A stretch of 64,000 bases of DNA, taken from Edaphochlamys debaryana. Its lineage: Eukaryota; Chlorophyta; Chlorophyceae; Chlamydomonadales. Below the pieces are notes generated by a model that was given only the letters and a program-made list of their open reading frames with translations, was not told the DNA's origin and ran no database searches. This document shows positions 44,914 through 58,733 of this stretch, piece after piece. Position 1 is the first letter of the stretch; each line of letters starts with the position of its first letter. The stretch spans positions 434,001-498,000 of the forward strand of contig JAEHOE010000071.1 in the NCBI GenBank assembly GCA_016858145.1. Direction: 5' to 3'. Position numbers and translations under genes: made by a program.

Positions 44914-47900
44914 CCTGCAAACGACGCTTAGAGCTTCGCGCTGGAATCGGAAGCCGTTATCAGTGGGAGGGCGGGAATGCGGGTGCTGGGGTTTGACGGA
45001 CGAGAGCTGAGGAGGGTGGGGTGGCGGTGGGGGGATCTTGAGTGCGTGCCTAGTCGGGGTGCAACGTGGGGGGCGGCGTGGTGCAAGCTGGAAGGCAAGC
45101 CTGGCAGTGGGCCGCCCTTTCGCGGGGATGCAAGCTCAGGGCGTCCGGCGGGCGGCGGCACTTGGGTTGAAAGTGGTGGGGCGTGCGGGCCCTCCAGGGG
45201 CCGTCAAGTTATCAAGGGGGCAGGGTTAGGGAATGGGGGCGGCAGGCAGACAGAGCCGCGTCGCAAGGCTTTGGGAGGCCGAGTGGCACCACCGCACGTT
45301 CGGGGGGGGGGGCAAAGGGTTGCGCCGGGCGCATGGGGGCAAGGAGACGCAAGCCGCACGTACGTATGGGGAGTTGGTGGTGAGCTCGACTGGAAAATGG
45401 GGGAAACTGGGAGAACCAACTGGCGGGTGTGGAGGAGGGCGAAAGCGGCCACTGCTGAGCCACCCCCCGCCATATGGCTGGAGGGGTGAATAGGGGGGAG
45501 GTGCCAATGCTGCCCAAGAACCCGGGCTCAAGCGCAGCGGCAAGCATGGCCGGTTGCCCGTATACGCGGACGGACGGCAACGGTGCCGCAGTGCCCCTCC
45601 CTGGGTGACCCCCCCCCATCAACTAGCAGTATGTCGCGTCCACAGCCCTTAGCAATGGGGGACCTGCGCACCTTGCCCCGTGCTCTTTGCCAGGTCAACC
45701 GCCGGGCGGCACGGGGGAGGAAAGGGGGGTGGTGGGGTGGGGGGGAAGAAGCGGCCACATGCACGGACTGGGCAGGGGCTCGTGTGGCCTACGGCCTCAG
45801 GCGCGAAGGCAGACACAAGCTGCTCACAGACGTAGACGCTTGTGCAACAAACCATTATCTTCCGCTGCAGGGCAATACGTTGATAGCACGATCGCCAACT
45901 TGTGTGCAACTTGTTTCGCACGCATTATCCTGCTGATATGCGAGGAAAGATCTGCATCTAGTTTAATTATTAGCGGCGGTGCCATTGCACCGCGGGCAAG
46001 TGCTCGCCGCGATGGGGCGAAAGTCCGTATGTGACAGCAAGGCTCGATGCTCGATGGGAGCTCTGGCCCCTGGAGCAATCGGAAAAGCAGCAGCTGCTGC
46101 TGCTGGCTGGCACTGCAGGTGAGCTTCGGGTGGCGACAAGCGGCTAATGTCAAAGGCCGGGCGAACGACGCTCGTCGCTGGGCGCTCAAGGCAGGAAGTG
46201 GGACACGGCGGGGGCTGGTGGTCACTCGGGAACGCACGCGTGAACTCGGAGCGGGGGCTGGGGTCGGGCGGTCGGGTGGGGTTGGGCGGGTGGAGGAGAA
46301 TACGGTGATGAGGTGGTGAGGTGGTGAGCTCGGGGGCAGCGTGCGGGGGCATCCTAAAGGCCGGGCACGGCCTTGGGATCTAGATCACCGCCGTACCTGC
46401 AAACGACGCTCGGAGCTCCGCGCTGGAATCGGAAGCCGTTATCAGTGGGAGGGCGGGAATGCGGGTGCTGGGGTTTGACGGACGAGAGCTGAGGAGGGTG
46501 GGGTGGCGGTGGGGGGATCTTGAGTGCGTGCCTAGTCGGGGTGCAACGTGGGGGGCGGCGTGGTGCAAGCTGGAAGGCAAGCCTGGCAGTGGGCCGCCCT
46601 TTCGCGGGGATGCAAGCTCAGGGCGTCCGGCGGGCGGCGGCACTTGGGTTGAAAGTGGTGGGGCGTGCGGGCCCTCCAGGGGCCGTCAAGTTATCAAGGG
46701 GGCAGGGTTAGGGAATGGGGGCGGCAGGCAGACAGAGCCGCGTCGCAAGGCTTTGGGAGGCCGAGTGGCACCACCGCACGTTCGGGGGGGGGGGGCAAAG
46801 GGTTGCGCCGGGGGCAAGTAGACGCAAGCCGCACGTACGTATGGGGAGTTGGTGGTGAGCTCGACTGGAAAATGGGGGAAACTGGGAGAACCAACTGGCG
46901 GGTGTGGAGGAGGGCGAAAGCGGCCACTGCTGAGCCACCCCCCGCCATATGGCTGGAGGGGTGAATAGGGGGGAGGTGCCAATGCTGCCCAAGAACCCGG
47001 GCTCAAGCGCAGCGGCAAGCATGGCCGGTTGCCCGTATACGCGGACGGACGGCAACGGTGCCGCAGTGCCCCTCCCTGGGTGACCCCCCCCCATCAACTA
47101 GCAGTATGTCGCGTCCACAGCCCTTAGCAATGGGGGACCTGCGCACCTTGCCCCGTGCTCTTTGCCAGGTCAACCGCCGGGCGGCACGGGGGAGGAAAGG
47201 GGGGTGGTGGGGTGGGGGGGAAGAAGCGGCCACATGCACGGACTGGGCAGGGGCTCGTGTGGCCTACGGCCTCAGGCGCGAAGGCAGACACAAGCTGCTC
47301 ACAGACGTAGACGCTTGTGCAACAAACCATTATCTTCCGCTGCAGGGCAATACGTTGATAGCACGATCGCCAACTTGTGTGCAACTTGTTTCGCACGCAT
47401 TATCCTGCTGATATGCGAGGAAAGATCTGCATCTAGTTTAATTATTAGCGGCGGTGCCATTGCACCGCGGGCAAGTGCTCGCCGCGATGGGGCGAAAGTC
47501 CGTATGTGACAGCAAGGCTCGATGCTCGATGGGAGCTCTGGCCCCTGGAGCAATCGGAAAAGCAGCAGCTGCTGCTGCTGGCTGGCACTGCAGGTGAGCT
47601 TCGGGTGGCGACAAGCGGCTAATGTCAAAGGCCGGGCGAACGACGCTCGTCGCTGGGCGCTCAAGGCAGGAAGTGGGACACGGCGGGGGCTGGTGGTCAC
47701 TCGGGAACGCACGCGTGAACTCGGAGCGGGGGCTGGGGTCGGGCGGTCGGGTGGGGTTGGGCGGGTGGAGGAGAATACGGTGATGAGGTGGTGAGGTGGT
47801 GAGCTCGGGGGCAGCGTGCGGGGGCATCCTAAAGGCCGGGCACGGCCTTGGGATCTAGATCACCGCCGTACCTGCAAACGACGCTCGGAGCTCCGCGCTG

Positions 47901-50900
47901 GAATCGGAAGCCGTTATCAGTGGGAGGGCGGGAATGCGGGTGCTGGGGTTTGACGGACGAGAGCTGAGGAGGGTGGGGTGGCGGTGGGGGGATCTTGAGT
48001 GCGTGCCTAGTCGGGGTGCAACGTGGGGGGCGGCGTGGTGCAAGCTGGAAGGCAAGCCTGGCAGTGGGCCGCCCTTTCGCGGGGATGCAAGCTCAGGGCG
48101 TCCGGCGGGCGGCGGCACTTGGGTTGAAAGTGGTGGGGCGTGCGGGCCCTCCAGGGGCCGTCAAGTTATCAAGGGGGCAGGGTTAGGGAATGGGGGCGGC
48201 AGGCAGACAGAGCCGCGTCGCAAGGCTTTGGGAGGCCGAGTGGCACCACCGCACGTTCGGGGGGGGGGGGGCAAAGGGTTGCGCCGGGGGCAAGTAGACG
48301 CAAGCCGCACGTACGTATGGGGAGTTGGTGGTGAGCTCGACTGGAAAATGGGGGAAACTGGGAGAACCAACTGGCGGGTGTGGAGGAGGGCGAAAGCGGC
48401 CACTGCTGAGCCACCCCCCGCCATATGGCTGGAGGGGTGAATAGGGGGGAGGTGCCAATGCTGCCCAAGAACCCGGGCTCAAGCGCAGCGGCAAGCATGG
48501 CCGGTTGCCCGTATACGCGGACGGACGGCAACGGTGCCGCAGTGCCCCTCCCTGGGTGACCCCCCCCCATCAACTAGCAGTATGTCGCGTCCACAGCCCT
48601 TAGCAATGGGGGACCTGCGCACCTTGCCCCGTGCTCTTTGCCAGGTCAACCGCCGGGCGGCACGGGGGAGGAAAGGGGGGTGGTGGGGTGGGGGGGAAGA
48701 AGCGGCCACATGCACGGACTGGGCAGGGGCTCGTGTGGCCTACGGCCTCAGGCGCGAAGGCAGACACAAGCTGCTCACAGACGTAGACGCTTGTGCAACA
48801 AACCATTATCTTCCGCTGCAGGGCAATACGTTGATAGCACGATCGCCAACTTGTGTGCAACTTGTTTCGCACGCATTATCCTGCTGATATGCGAGGAAAG
48901 ATCTGCATCTAGTTTAATTATTAGCGGCGGTGCCATTGCACCGCGGGCAAGTGCTCGCCGCGATGGGGCGAAAGTCCGTATGTGACAGCAAGGCTCGATG
49001 CTCGATGGGAGCTCTGGCCCCTGGAGCAATCGGAAAAGCAGCAGCTGCTGCTGCTGGCTGGCACTGCAGGTGAGCTTCGGGTGGCGACAAGCGGCTAATG
49101 TCAAAGGCCGGGCGAACGACGCTCGTCGCTGGGCGCTCAAGGCAGGAAGTGGGACACGGCGGGGGCTGGTGGTCACTCGGGAACGCACGCGTGAACTCGG
49201 AGCGGGGGCTGGGGTCGGGCGGTCGGGTGGGGTTGGGCGGGTGGAGGAGAATACGGTGATGAGGTGGTGAGGTGGTGAGCTCGGGGGCAGCGTGCGGGGG
49301 CATCCTAAAGGCCGGGCACGGCCTTGGGATCTAGATCACCGCCGTACCTGCAAACGACGCTCGGAGCTCCGCGCTGGAATCGGAAGCCGTTATCAGTGGG
49401 AGGGCGGGAATGCGGGTGCTGGGGTTTGACGGACGAGAGCTGAGGAGGGTGGGGTGGCGGTGGGGGGATCTTGAGTGCGTGCCTAGTCGGGGTGCAACGT
49501 GGGGGGCGGCGTGGTGCAAGCTGGAAGGCAAGCCTGGCAGTGGGCCGCCCTTTCGCGGGGATGCAAGCTCAGGGCGTCCGGCGGGCGGCGGCACTTGGGT
49601 TGAAAGTGGTGGGGCGTGCGGGCCCTCCAGGGGCCGTCAAGTTATCAAGGGGGCAGGGTTAGGGAATGGGGGCGGCAGGCAGACAGAGCCGCGTCGCAAG
49701 GCTTTGGGAGGCCGAGTGGCACCACCGCACGTTCGGGGGGGGGGGGCAAAGGGTTGCGCCGGGGGCAAGTAGACGCAAGCCGCACGTACGTATGGGGAGT
49801 TGGTGGTGAGCTCGACTGGAAAATGGGGGAAACTGGGAGAACCAACTGGCGGGTGTGGAGGAGGGCGAAAGCGGCCACTGCTGAGCCACCCCCCGCCATA
49901 TGGCTGGAGGGGTGAATAGGGGGGAGGTGCCAATGCTGCCCAAGAACCCGGGCTCAGGCGCAGCGGCAAGCATGGCCGGTTGCCCGTATACGCGGACGGA
50001 CGGCAACGGTGCCGCAGTGCCCCTCCCTGGGTGACCCCCCCCCATCAACTAGCAGTATGTCGCGTTCACAGCCCTTAGCAATGGGGGACCTGCGCACCTT
50101 GCCCCGTGCTCTTTGCCAGGTCAACCGCCGGGCGGCACGGGGGAGGAAAGGGGGGTGGTGGGGTGGGGGGGAAGAAGCGGCCACATGCACGGACTGGGCA
50201 GGGGCTCGTGTGGCCTACGGCCTCAGGCGCGAAGGCAGACACAAGCTGCTCACAGACGTAGACGCTTGTGCAACAAACCATTATCTTCCGCTGCAGGGCA
50301 ATACGTTGATAGCACGATCGCCAACTTGTGTGCAACTTGTTTCGCACGCATTATCCTGCTGATATGCGAGGAAAGATCTGCATCTAGTTTAATTATTAGC
50401 GGCGGTGCCATTGCACCGCGGGCAAGTGCTCGCCGCGATGGGGCGAAAGTCCGTATGTGACAGCAAGGCTCGATGCTCGATGGGAGCTCTGGCCCCTGGA
50501 GCAATCGGAAAAGCAGCAGCTGCTGCTGCTGGCTGGCACTGCAGGTGAGCTTCGGGTGGCGACAAGCGGCTAATGTCAAAGGCCGGGCGAACGACGCTCG
50601 TCGCTGGGCGCTCAAGGCAGGAAGTGGGACACGGCGGGGGCTGGTGGTCACTCGGGAACGCACGCGTGAACTCGGAGCGGGGGCTGGGGTCGGGCGGTCG
50701 GGTGGGGTTGGGCGGGTGGAGGAGAATACGGTGATGAGGTGGTGAGGTGGTGAGCTCGGGGGCAGCGTGCGGGGGCATCCTAAAGGCCGGGCACGGCCTT
50801 GGGATCTAGATCACCGCCGTACCTGCAAACGACGCTCGGAGCTCCGCGCTGGAATCGGAAGCCGTTATCAGTGGGAGGGCGGGAATGCGGGTGCTGGGGT

Positions 50901-53900
50901 TTGACGGACGAGAGCTGAGGAGGGTGGGGTGGCGGTGGGGGGATCTTGAGTGCGTGCCTAGTCGGGGTGCAACGTGGGGGGCGGCGTGGTGCAAGCTGGA
51001 AGGCAAGCCTGGCAGTGGGCCGCCCTTTCGCGGGGATGCAAGCTCAGGGCGTCCGGCGGGCGGCGGCACTTGGGTTGAAAGTGGTGGGGCGTGCGGGCCC
51101 TCCAGGGGCCGTCAAGTTATCAAGGGGGCAGGGTTAGGGAATGGGGGCGGCAGGCAGACAGAGCCGCGTCGCAAGGCTTTGGGAGGCCGAGTGGCACCAC
51201 CGCACGTTCGGGGGGGGGGGGGGCAAAGGGTTGCGCCGGGGGCAAGTAGACGCAAGCCGCACGTACGTATGGGGAGTTGGTGGTGAGCTCGACTGGAAAA
51301 TGGGGGAAACTGGGAGAACCAACTGGCGGGTGTGGAGGAGGGCGAAAGCGGCCACTGCTGAGCCACCCCCCGCCATATGGCTGGAGGGGTGAATAGGGGG
51401 GAGGTGCCAATGCTGCCCAAGAACCCGGGCTCAGGCGCAGCGGCAAGCATGGCCGGTTGCCCGTATACGCGGACGGACGGCAACGGTGCCGCAGTGCCCC
51501 TCCCTGGGTGACCCCCCCCCCATCAACTAGCAGTATGTCGCGTCCACAGCCCTTAGCAATGGGGGACCTGCGCACCTTGCCCCGTGCTCTTTGCCAGGTC
51601 AACCGCCGGGCGGCACGGGGGAGGAAAGGGGGGTGGTGGGGTGGGGGGGAAGAAGCGGCCACATGCACGGACTGGGCAGGGGCTCGTGTGGCCTACGGCC
51701 TCAGGCGCGAAGGCAGACACAAGCTGCTCACAGACGTAGACGCTTGTGCAACAAACCATTATCTTCCGCTGCAGGGCAATACGTTGATAGCACGATCGCC
51801 AACTTGTGTGCAACTTGTTTCGCACGCATTATCCTGCTGATATGCGAGGAAAGATCTGCATCTAGTTTAATTATTAGCGGCGGTGCCATTGCACCGCGGG
51901 CAAGTGCTCGCCGCGATGGGGCGAAAGTCCGTATGTGACAGCAAGGCTCGATGCTCGATGGGAGCTCTGGCCCCTGGAGCAATCGGAAAAGCAGCAGCTG
52001 CTGCTGCTGGCTGGCACTGCAGGTGAGCTTCGGGTGGCGACAAGCGGCTAATGTCAAAGGCCGGGCGAACGACGCTCGTCGCTGGGCGCTCAAGGCAGGA
52101 AGTGGGACACGGCGGGGGCTGGTGGTCACTCGGGAACGCACGCGTGAACTCGGAGCGGGGGCTGGGGTCGGGCGGTCGGGTGGGGTTGGGCGGGTGGAGG
52201 AGAATACGGTGATGAGGTGGTGAGGTGGTGAGCTCGGGGGCAGCGTGCGGGGGCATCCTAAAGGCCGGGCACGGCCTTGGGATCTAGATCACCGCCGTAC
52301 CTGCAAACGACGCTCGGAGCTCCGCGCTGGAATCGGAAGCCGTTATCAGTGGGAGGGCGGGAATGCGGGTGCTGGGGTTTGACGGACGAGAGCTGAGGAG
52401 GGTGGGGTGGCGGTGGGGGGATCTTGAGTGCGTGCCTAGTCGGGGTGCAACGTGGGGGGCGGCGTGGTGCAAGCTGGAAGGCAAGCCTGGCAGTGGGCCG
52501 CCCTTTCGCGGGGATGCAAGCTCAGGGCGTCCGGCGGGCGGCGGCACTTGGGTTGAAAGTGGTGGGGCGTGCGGGCCCTCCAGGGGCCGTCAAGTTATCA
52601 AGGGGGCAGGGTTAGGGAATGGGGGCGGCAGGCAGACAGAGCCGCGTCGCAAGGCTTTGGGAGGCCGAGTGGCACCACCGCACGTTCGGGGGGGGGGGGC
52701 AAAGGGTTGCGCCGGGGGCAAGTAGACGCAAGCCGCACGTACGTATGGGGAGTTGGTGGTGAGCTCGACTGGAAAATGGGGGAAACTGGGAGAACCAACT
52801 GGCGGGTGTGGAGGAGGGCGAAAGCGGCCACTGCTGAGCCACCCCCCGCCATATGGCTGGAGGGGGTGAATAGGGGGGAGGTGCCAATGCTGCCCAAGAA
52901 CCCGGGCTCAGGCGCAGCGGCAAGCATGGCCGGTTGCCCGTATACGCGGACGGACGGCAACGGTGCCGCAGTGCCCCTCCCTGGGTGACCCCCCCCCCAT
53001 CAACTAGCAGTATGTCGCGTCCACAGCCCTTAGCAATGGGGGACCTGCGCACCTTGCCCCGTGCTCTTTGCCAGGTCAACCGCCGGGCGGCACGGGGGAG
53101 GAAAGGGGGGTGGTGGGGTGGGGGGGAAGAAGCGGCCACATGCACGGACTGGGCAGGGGCTCGTGTGGCCTACGGCCTCAGGCGCGAAGGCAGACACAAG
53201 CTGCTCACAGACGTAGACGCTTGTGCAACAAACCATTATCTTCCGCTGCAGGGCAATACGTTGATAGCACGATCGCCAACTTGTGTGCAACTTGTTTCGC
53301 ACGCATTATCCTGCTGATATGCGAGGAAAGATCTGCATCTAGTTTAATTATTAGCGGCGGTGCCATTGCACCGCGGGCAAGTGCTCGCCGCGATGGGGCG
53401 AAAGTCCGTATGTGACAGCAAGGCTCGATGCTCGATGGGAGCTCTGGCCCCTGGAGCAATCGGAAAAGCAGCAGCTGCTGCTGCTGGCTGGCACTGCAGG
53501 TGAGCTTCGGGTGGCGACAAGCGGCTAATGTCAAAGGCCGGGCGAACGACGCTCGTCGCTGGGCGCTCAAGGCAGGAAGTGGGACACGGCGGGGGCTGGT
53601 GGTCACTCGGGAACGCACGCGTGAACTCGGAGCGGGGGCTGGGGTCGGGCGGTCGGGTGGGGTTGGGCGGGTGGAGGAGAATACGGTGATGAGGTGGTGA
53701 GGTGGTGAGCTCGGGGGCAGCGTGCGGGGGCATCCTAAAGGCCGGGCACGGCCTTGGGATCTAGATCACCGCCGTACCTGCAAACGACGCTCGGAGCTCC
53801 GCGCTGGAATCGGAAGCCGTTATCAGTGGGAGGGCGGGAATGCGGGTGCTGGGGTTTGACGGACGAGAGCTGAGGAGGGTGGGGTGGCGGTGGGGGGATC

Positions 53901-55780
53901 TTGAGTGCGTGCCTAGTCGGGGTGCAACGTGGGGGGCGGCGTGGTGCAAGCTGGAAGGCAAGCCTGGCAGTGGGCCGCCCTTTCGCGGGGATGCAAGCTC
54001 AGGGCGTCCGGCGGGCGGCGGCACTTGGGTTGAAAGTGGTGGGGCGTGCGGGCCCTCCAGGGGCCGTCAAGTTATCAAGGGGGCAGGGTTAGGGAATGGG
54101 GGCGGCAGGCAGACAGAGCCGCGTCGCAAGGCTTTGGGAGGCCGAGTGGCACCACCGCACGTTCGGGGGGGGGGGGGCAAAGGGTTGCGCCGGGCGCATG
54201 GGGGCAAGTAGACGCAAGCCGCACGTACGTATGGGGAGTTGGTGGTGAGCTCGACTGGAAAATGGGGGAAACTGGGAGAACCAACTGGCGGGTGTGGAGG
54301 AGGGCGAAAGCGGCCACTGCTGAGCCACCCCCCGCCATATGGCTGGAGGGGTGAATAGGGGGGAGGTGCCAATGCTGCCCAAGAACCCGGGCTCAGGCGC
54401 AGCGGCAAGCATGGCCGGTTGCCCGTATACGCGGACGGACGGCAACGGTGCCGCAGTGCCCCTCCCTGGGTGACCCCCCCCCCATCAACTAGCAGTATGT
54501 CGCGTCCACAGCCCTTAGCAATGGGGGACCTGCGCACCTTGCCCCGTGCTCTTTGCCAGGTCAACCGCCGGGCGGCACGGGGGGGGAAAGGGGGGGGGGG
54601 GGGGGGGGGGGGAAGAAGCGGCCACATGCACGGACTGGGCAGGGGCTCGTGTGGCCTACGGCCTCAGGCGCGAAGGCAGACACAAGCTGCTCACAGACGT
54701 AGACGCTTGTGCAACAAACCATTATCTTCCGCTGCAGGGCAATACGTTGATAGCACGATCGCCAACTTGTGTGCAACTTGTTTCGCACGCATTATCCTGC
54801 TGATATGCGAGGAAAGATCTGCATCTAGTTTAATTATTAGCGGCGGTGCCATTGCACCGCGGGCAAGTGCTCGCCGCGATGGGGCGAAAGTCCGTATGTG
54901 ACAGCAAGGCTCGATGCTCGATGGGAGCTCTGGGCCCTGGAGCAATCGGAAAAGCAGCAGCAGCTGCTGCTGGTTGGCACTGCAGGTGAGCTTCGGGTGG
55001 CGACAAGCGGCTACTGTCAAAGGCCGGGCGAACGACGCTCGTCGCTGGGCGCTCAAGGCAGGAAGTGGGACACGGCGGGGGCTGGTGGTCACTCGGGAAC
55101 GCACGCGTGAACTCGGAGCGGGGGCTGGGGTCGGGCGGTCGGGTGGGGTTGGGCGGGTGGAGGAGACCACGGTGATGAGGGTGGTGAGGTGGTGAGCTCG
55201 GGGGCAGCGTGCGGGGGCATCCTAAAGGCCGGGCACGGCCTTGGGATCTAGATCACCGCCGTACCTGCAAACGACGCTCGGAGCTCCGCGCTGGAATCGG
55301 AAGCCGTTATCAGTGGGAGGGCGGGAATGCGGGTTCTGGGGTTTGACGGACGAGAGCTGAGGAGGGTGGGGTGGCGGTGGGGGGATCTTGAGTGCGTGCC
55401 TAGTCGGGGTGCAACGTGGGGGGCGGCGTGGTGCAAGCTGGAAGGCAAGCCTGGCAGTGGGCCGCCCTTTCGCGGGGATGCAAGCTCAGGGCGTCCGGCG
55501 GGCGGCGGCACTTGGGTTGAAAGTGGTGGGGGCGTGCGGGCCCTCCAGGGGCCGTCAAGTTATCAAGGGGGCAGGGTTAGGGAATGGGGGCGGCAGGCAG
55601 ACAGAGCCGCGTCGCAAGGCTTTGGGAGGCCGAGTGGCACCACCGCACGTTCGGGGCGGGGGGGGGGGGGCAAAGGGTTGTGCCGGGCGCATGGGGGCAA
55701 GGAGACGCAAGCCGCACGTACGTATGGGGAGTTGGTGGTGAGCTCGACTGGAAAATGGAGGAAACTGGGAGAACCAACTG

Positions 55781-56513
55781 TGTCTTCTAGATACAAGTTG
55801 CGGCGTGGAGCGGGGCCCGGGAGGGTGGGGTGAATGGGGCGGGGTGTGGGTTGGGTTAAGAAATGGCGGAGGCATGGTGAGCAGGGGCGTCCTGGGGATG
55901 GACCAGCAGCGGGGGGAGACCACAGGGTGTGCTTGCTTGTTGCGGGCAGGGTGCAGCTGAGGGAAGCGGGGGCGCCATGGGGGTTTGAACAGCTTGCATC
56001 CCCGCTTAGCACCCGAACCGGCGGTTCTGACCGCCCTGTCCAATGGAACCTGGCACTCAGCTCAGCAGCAGCGTGAGGAGGCGGAGGTGACGCTCTTGAA
56101 ATGCAGCTGGCGGCGCCCCATGTCTGCTTCCCTTGCTCCAGACCGCCCTCCCCGCACTTCTACGCTTCGGGACGGTCGGGGCAGGTGGGGTCTGCATGGG
56201 GCGGGTGGGGTGGGGGGGAGTTCAGGGACGCGGGGGGGGGGGGGGGGGGGTATGGGGGGGGGGTATGGGAGGGCCGGAGGCTCAACCCTGACGTCTGAGT
56301 CCACATACGGTACGAGCACAGGCGGCTGTGGAGGCTGCAGTATGGCTGCAACAGGGCTTGCTAGCGGCGTCGCGACGGGTGCGGCATGAGATCCGTGTTT
56401 GCCGGCATGTCAAGTCAAGTGGTTGGACAGTTGCAGCGGACGTTGGAAGTAAGGGGGGTGCACGGGGGTGCACGGGCACCCGCGAGGGGCCTCGCATCAG
56501 TGCCAGGAGGGGG
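55781..56513 (+). repeat. Extra segment of long array unit 8
   Basis: Inserted, relative to short units, between GAGAACCAACTG and GCGGGTGTGGAGG. It contains exon-like stretches such as VWLQQGLLAASRRVRHEIRV (about 56334-56393), and in another frame MSSQVVGQLQRTLE followed by a GTAAGG donor. A poly-G stretch lies near 56230. Confidence 0.85.
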
Positions 56514-58004
56514 GCGGGTGTGGAGGAGGGCGAAAGCGGCCACTGCTGAGCCACCCCCCGCCATATGGCTGGAGGGGTGAATAGGGGGGAGGTGCCAATG
56601 CTGCCCAAGAACCCGGGCTCAAGCGCAGCGGCAAGCATGGCCGGTTGCCCGTATACGCGGACGGACGGCAACGGTGCCGCAGTGCCCCTCCCTGGGTGAC
56701 CCCCCCCCCATCAACTAGCAGTATGTCGCGTCCACAGCCCTTAGCAATGGGGGACCTGCGCACCTTGCCCCGTGCTCTTTGCCAGGTCAACCGCCGGGCG
56801 GCACGGGGGAGGAAAGGGGGGGGGGGGGGGGGGGGGGGAAGAAGCGGCCACATGCACGGACTGGGCAGGGGCTCGTGTGGCCTACGGCCTCAGGCGCGAA
56901 GGCAGACACAAGCTGCTCACAGACGTAGATGCTTGTGCAACAAACCATTATCTTCCGCTGCAGGGCAATACGTTGATAGCACGATCGCCAACTTGTGTGC
57001 AACTTGTTTCGCACGCATTATCCTGCTGATATGCGAGGAAAGATCTGCATCTAGTTTAATTATTAGCGGCGGTGCCATTGCACCGCGGGCAAGTGCTCGC
57101 CGCGATGGGGCGAAAGTCCGTATGTGACAGCAAGGCTCGATGCTCGATGGGAGCTCTGGGCCCTGGAGCAATCGGAAAAGCAGCAGCAGCTGCTGCTGGT
57201 TGGCACTGCCGGTGAGCTTCGGGTGGCGACAAGCGGCTAATGTCAAAGGCCGGGCGAACGACGCTCGTCGCTGGGCGCTCAAGGCAGGAAGTGGGACACG
57301 GCGGGGGCTGGTGGTCACTCGGGAACGCACGCGTGAACTCGGAGCGGGGGCTGGGGTCGGGCGGTCGGGTGGGGTTGGGCGGGTGGAGGAGACCACGGTG
57401 ATGAGGTGGTGAGGTGGTGAGCTCGGGGGCAGCGTGCGGGGGCATCCTAAAGGCCGGGCACGGCCTTGGGATCTAGATCACCGCCGTACCTGCAAACGAC
57501 GCTCGGAGCTCCGCGCTGGAATCGGAAGCCGTTATCAGTGGGAGGGCGGGAATGCGGGTTCTGGGGTTTGACGGACGAGAGCTGAGGAGGGTGGGGTGGC
57601 GGTGGGGGGATCTTGAGTGCGTGCCTAGTCGGGGTGCAACGTGGGGGGCGGCGTGGTGCAAGCTGGAAGGCAAGCCTGGCAGTGGGCCGCCCTTTCGCGG
57701 GGGATGCAAGCTCAGGGCGTCCGGCGGGCGGCGGCACTTGGGTTGAAAGTGGTGGGGCGTGCGGGCCCTCCAGGGGCCGTCAAGTTATCAAGGGGGCAGG
57801 GTTAGGGAATGGGGGCGGCAGGCAGACAGAGCCGCGTCGCAAGGCTTTGGGAGGCCGAGTGGCACCACCGCACGTTCGGGGCGGGGGGGGGGGGCAAAGG
57901 GTTGTGCCGGGCGCATGGGGGCAAGGAGACGCAAGCCGCACGTACGTATGGGGAGTTGGTGGTGAGCTCGACTGGAAAATGGAGGAAACTGGGAGAACCA
58001 ACTG

Positions 58005-58733
58005 TGTCTTCTAGATACAAGTTGCGGCGTGGAGCGGGGCCCGGGAGGGTGGGGTGAATGGGGCGGGGTGTGGGTTGGGTTAAGAAATGGCGGAGGCATG
58101 GTGAGCAGGGGCGTCCTGGGGATGGACCAGCAGCGGGGGAGACCACAGGGTGTGCTTGCTTGTTGCGGGCAGGGTGCAGCTGAGGGAAGCGGGGGCGCCA
58201 TGGGGGTTTGAACAGCTTGCATCCCCGCTTAGCACCCGAACCGGCGGTTCTGACCGCCCTGTCCAATGGAACCTGGCACTCAGCTCAGCAGCAGCGTGAG
58301 GAGGCGGAGGTGACGCTCTTGAAATGCAGCTGGCGGCGCCCCATGTCTGCTTCCCTTGCTCCAGACCGCCCTCCCCGCACTTCTACGCTTCGGGACGGTC
58401 GGGGCAGGTGGGGTCTGCATGGGGCGGGTGGGGTGGGGGGGAGTTCACGGACGCGGGGGGGGGGGGGGGGTATGGGAGGGGGGTATGGGAGGGCCGGAGG
58501 CTCAACCCTGACGTCTGAGTACACATACGGTACGAGCACAGGCGGCTGTGGAGGCTGCAGTATGGCTGCAACAGGGCTTGCTAGCGGCGTCGCGACGGGT
58601 GCGGCATGAGATCCGTGTTTGCCGGCATGTCAAGTCAAGTGGTTGGACAGTTGCAGCGGACGTTGGAAGTAAGGGGGGTGCACGGGGGTGCACGGGCACC
58701 CGCGAGGGGCCTCGCATCAGTGCCAGGAGGGGG
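58005..58733 (+). repeat. Extra segment of long array unit 9
   Basis: Second copy of the segment at 55781-56513, nearly identical, with a shorter poly-G stretch and a few substitutions. Confidence 0.85.
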
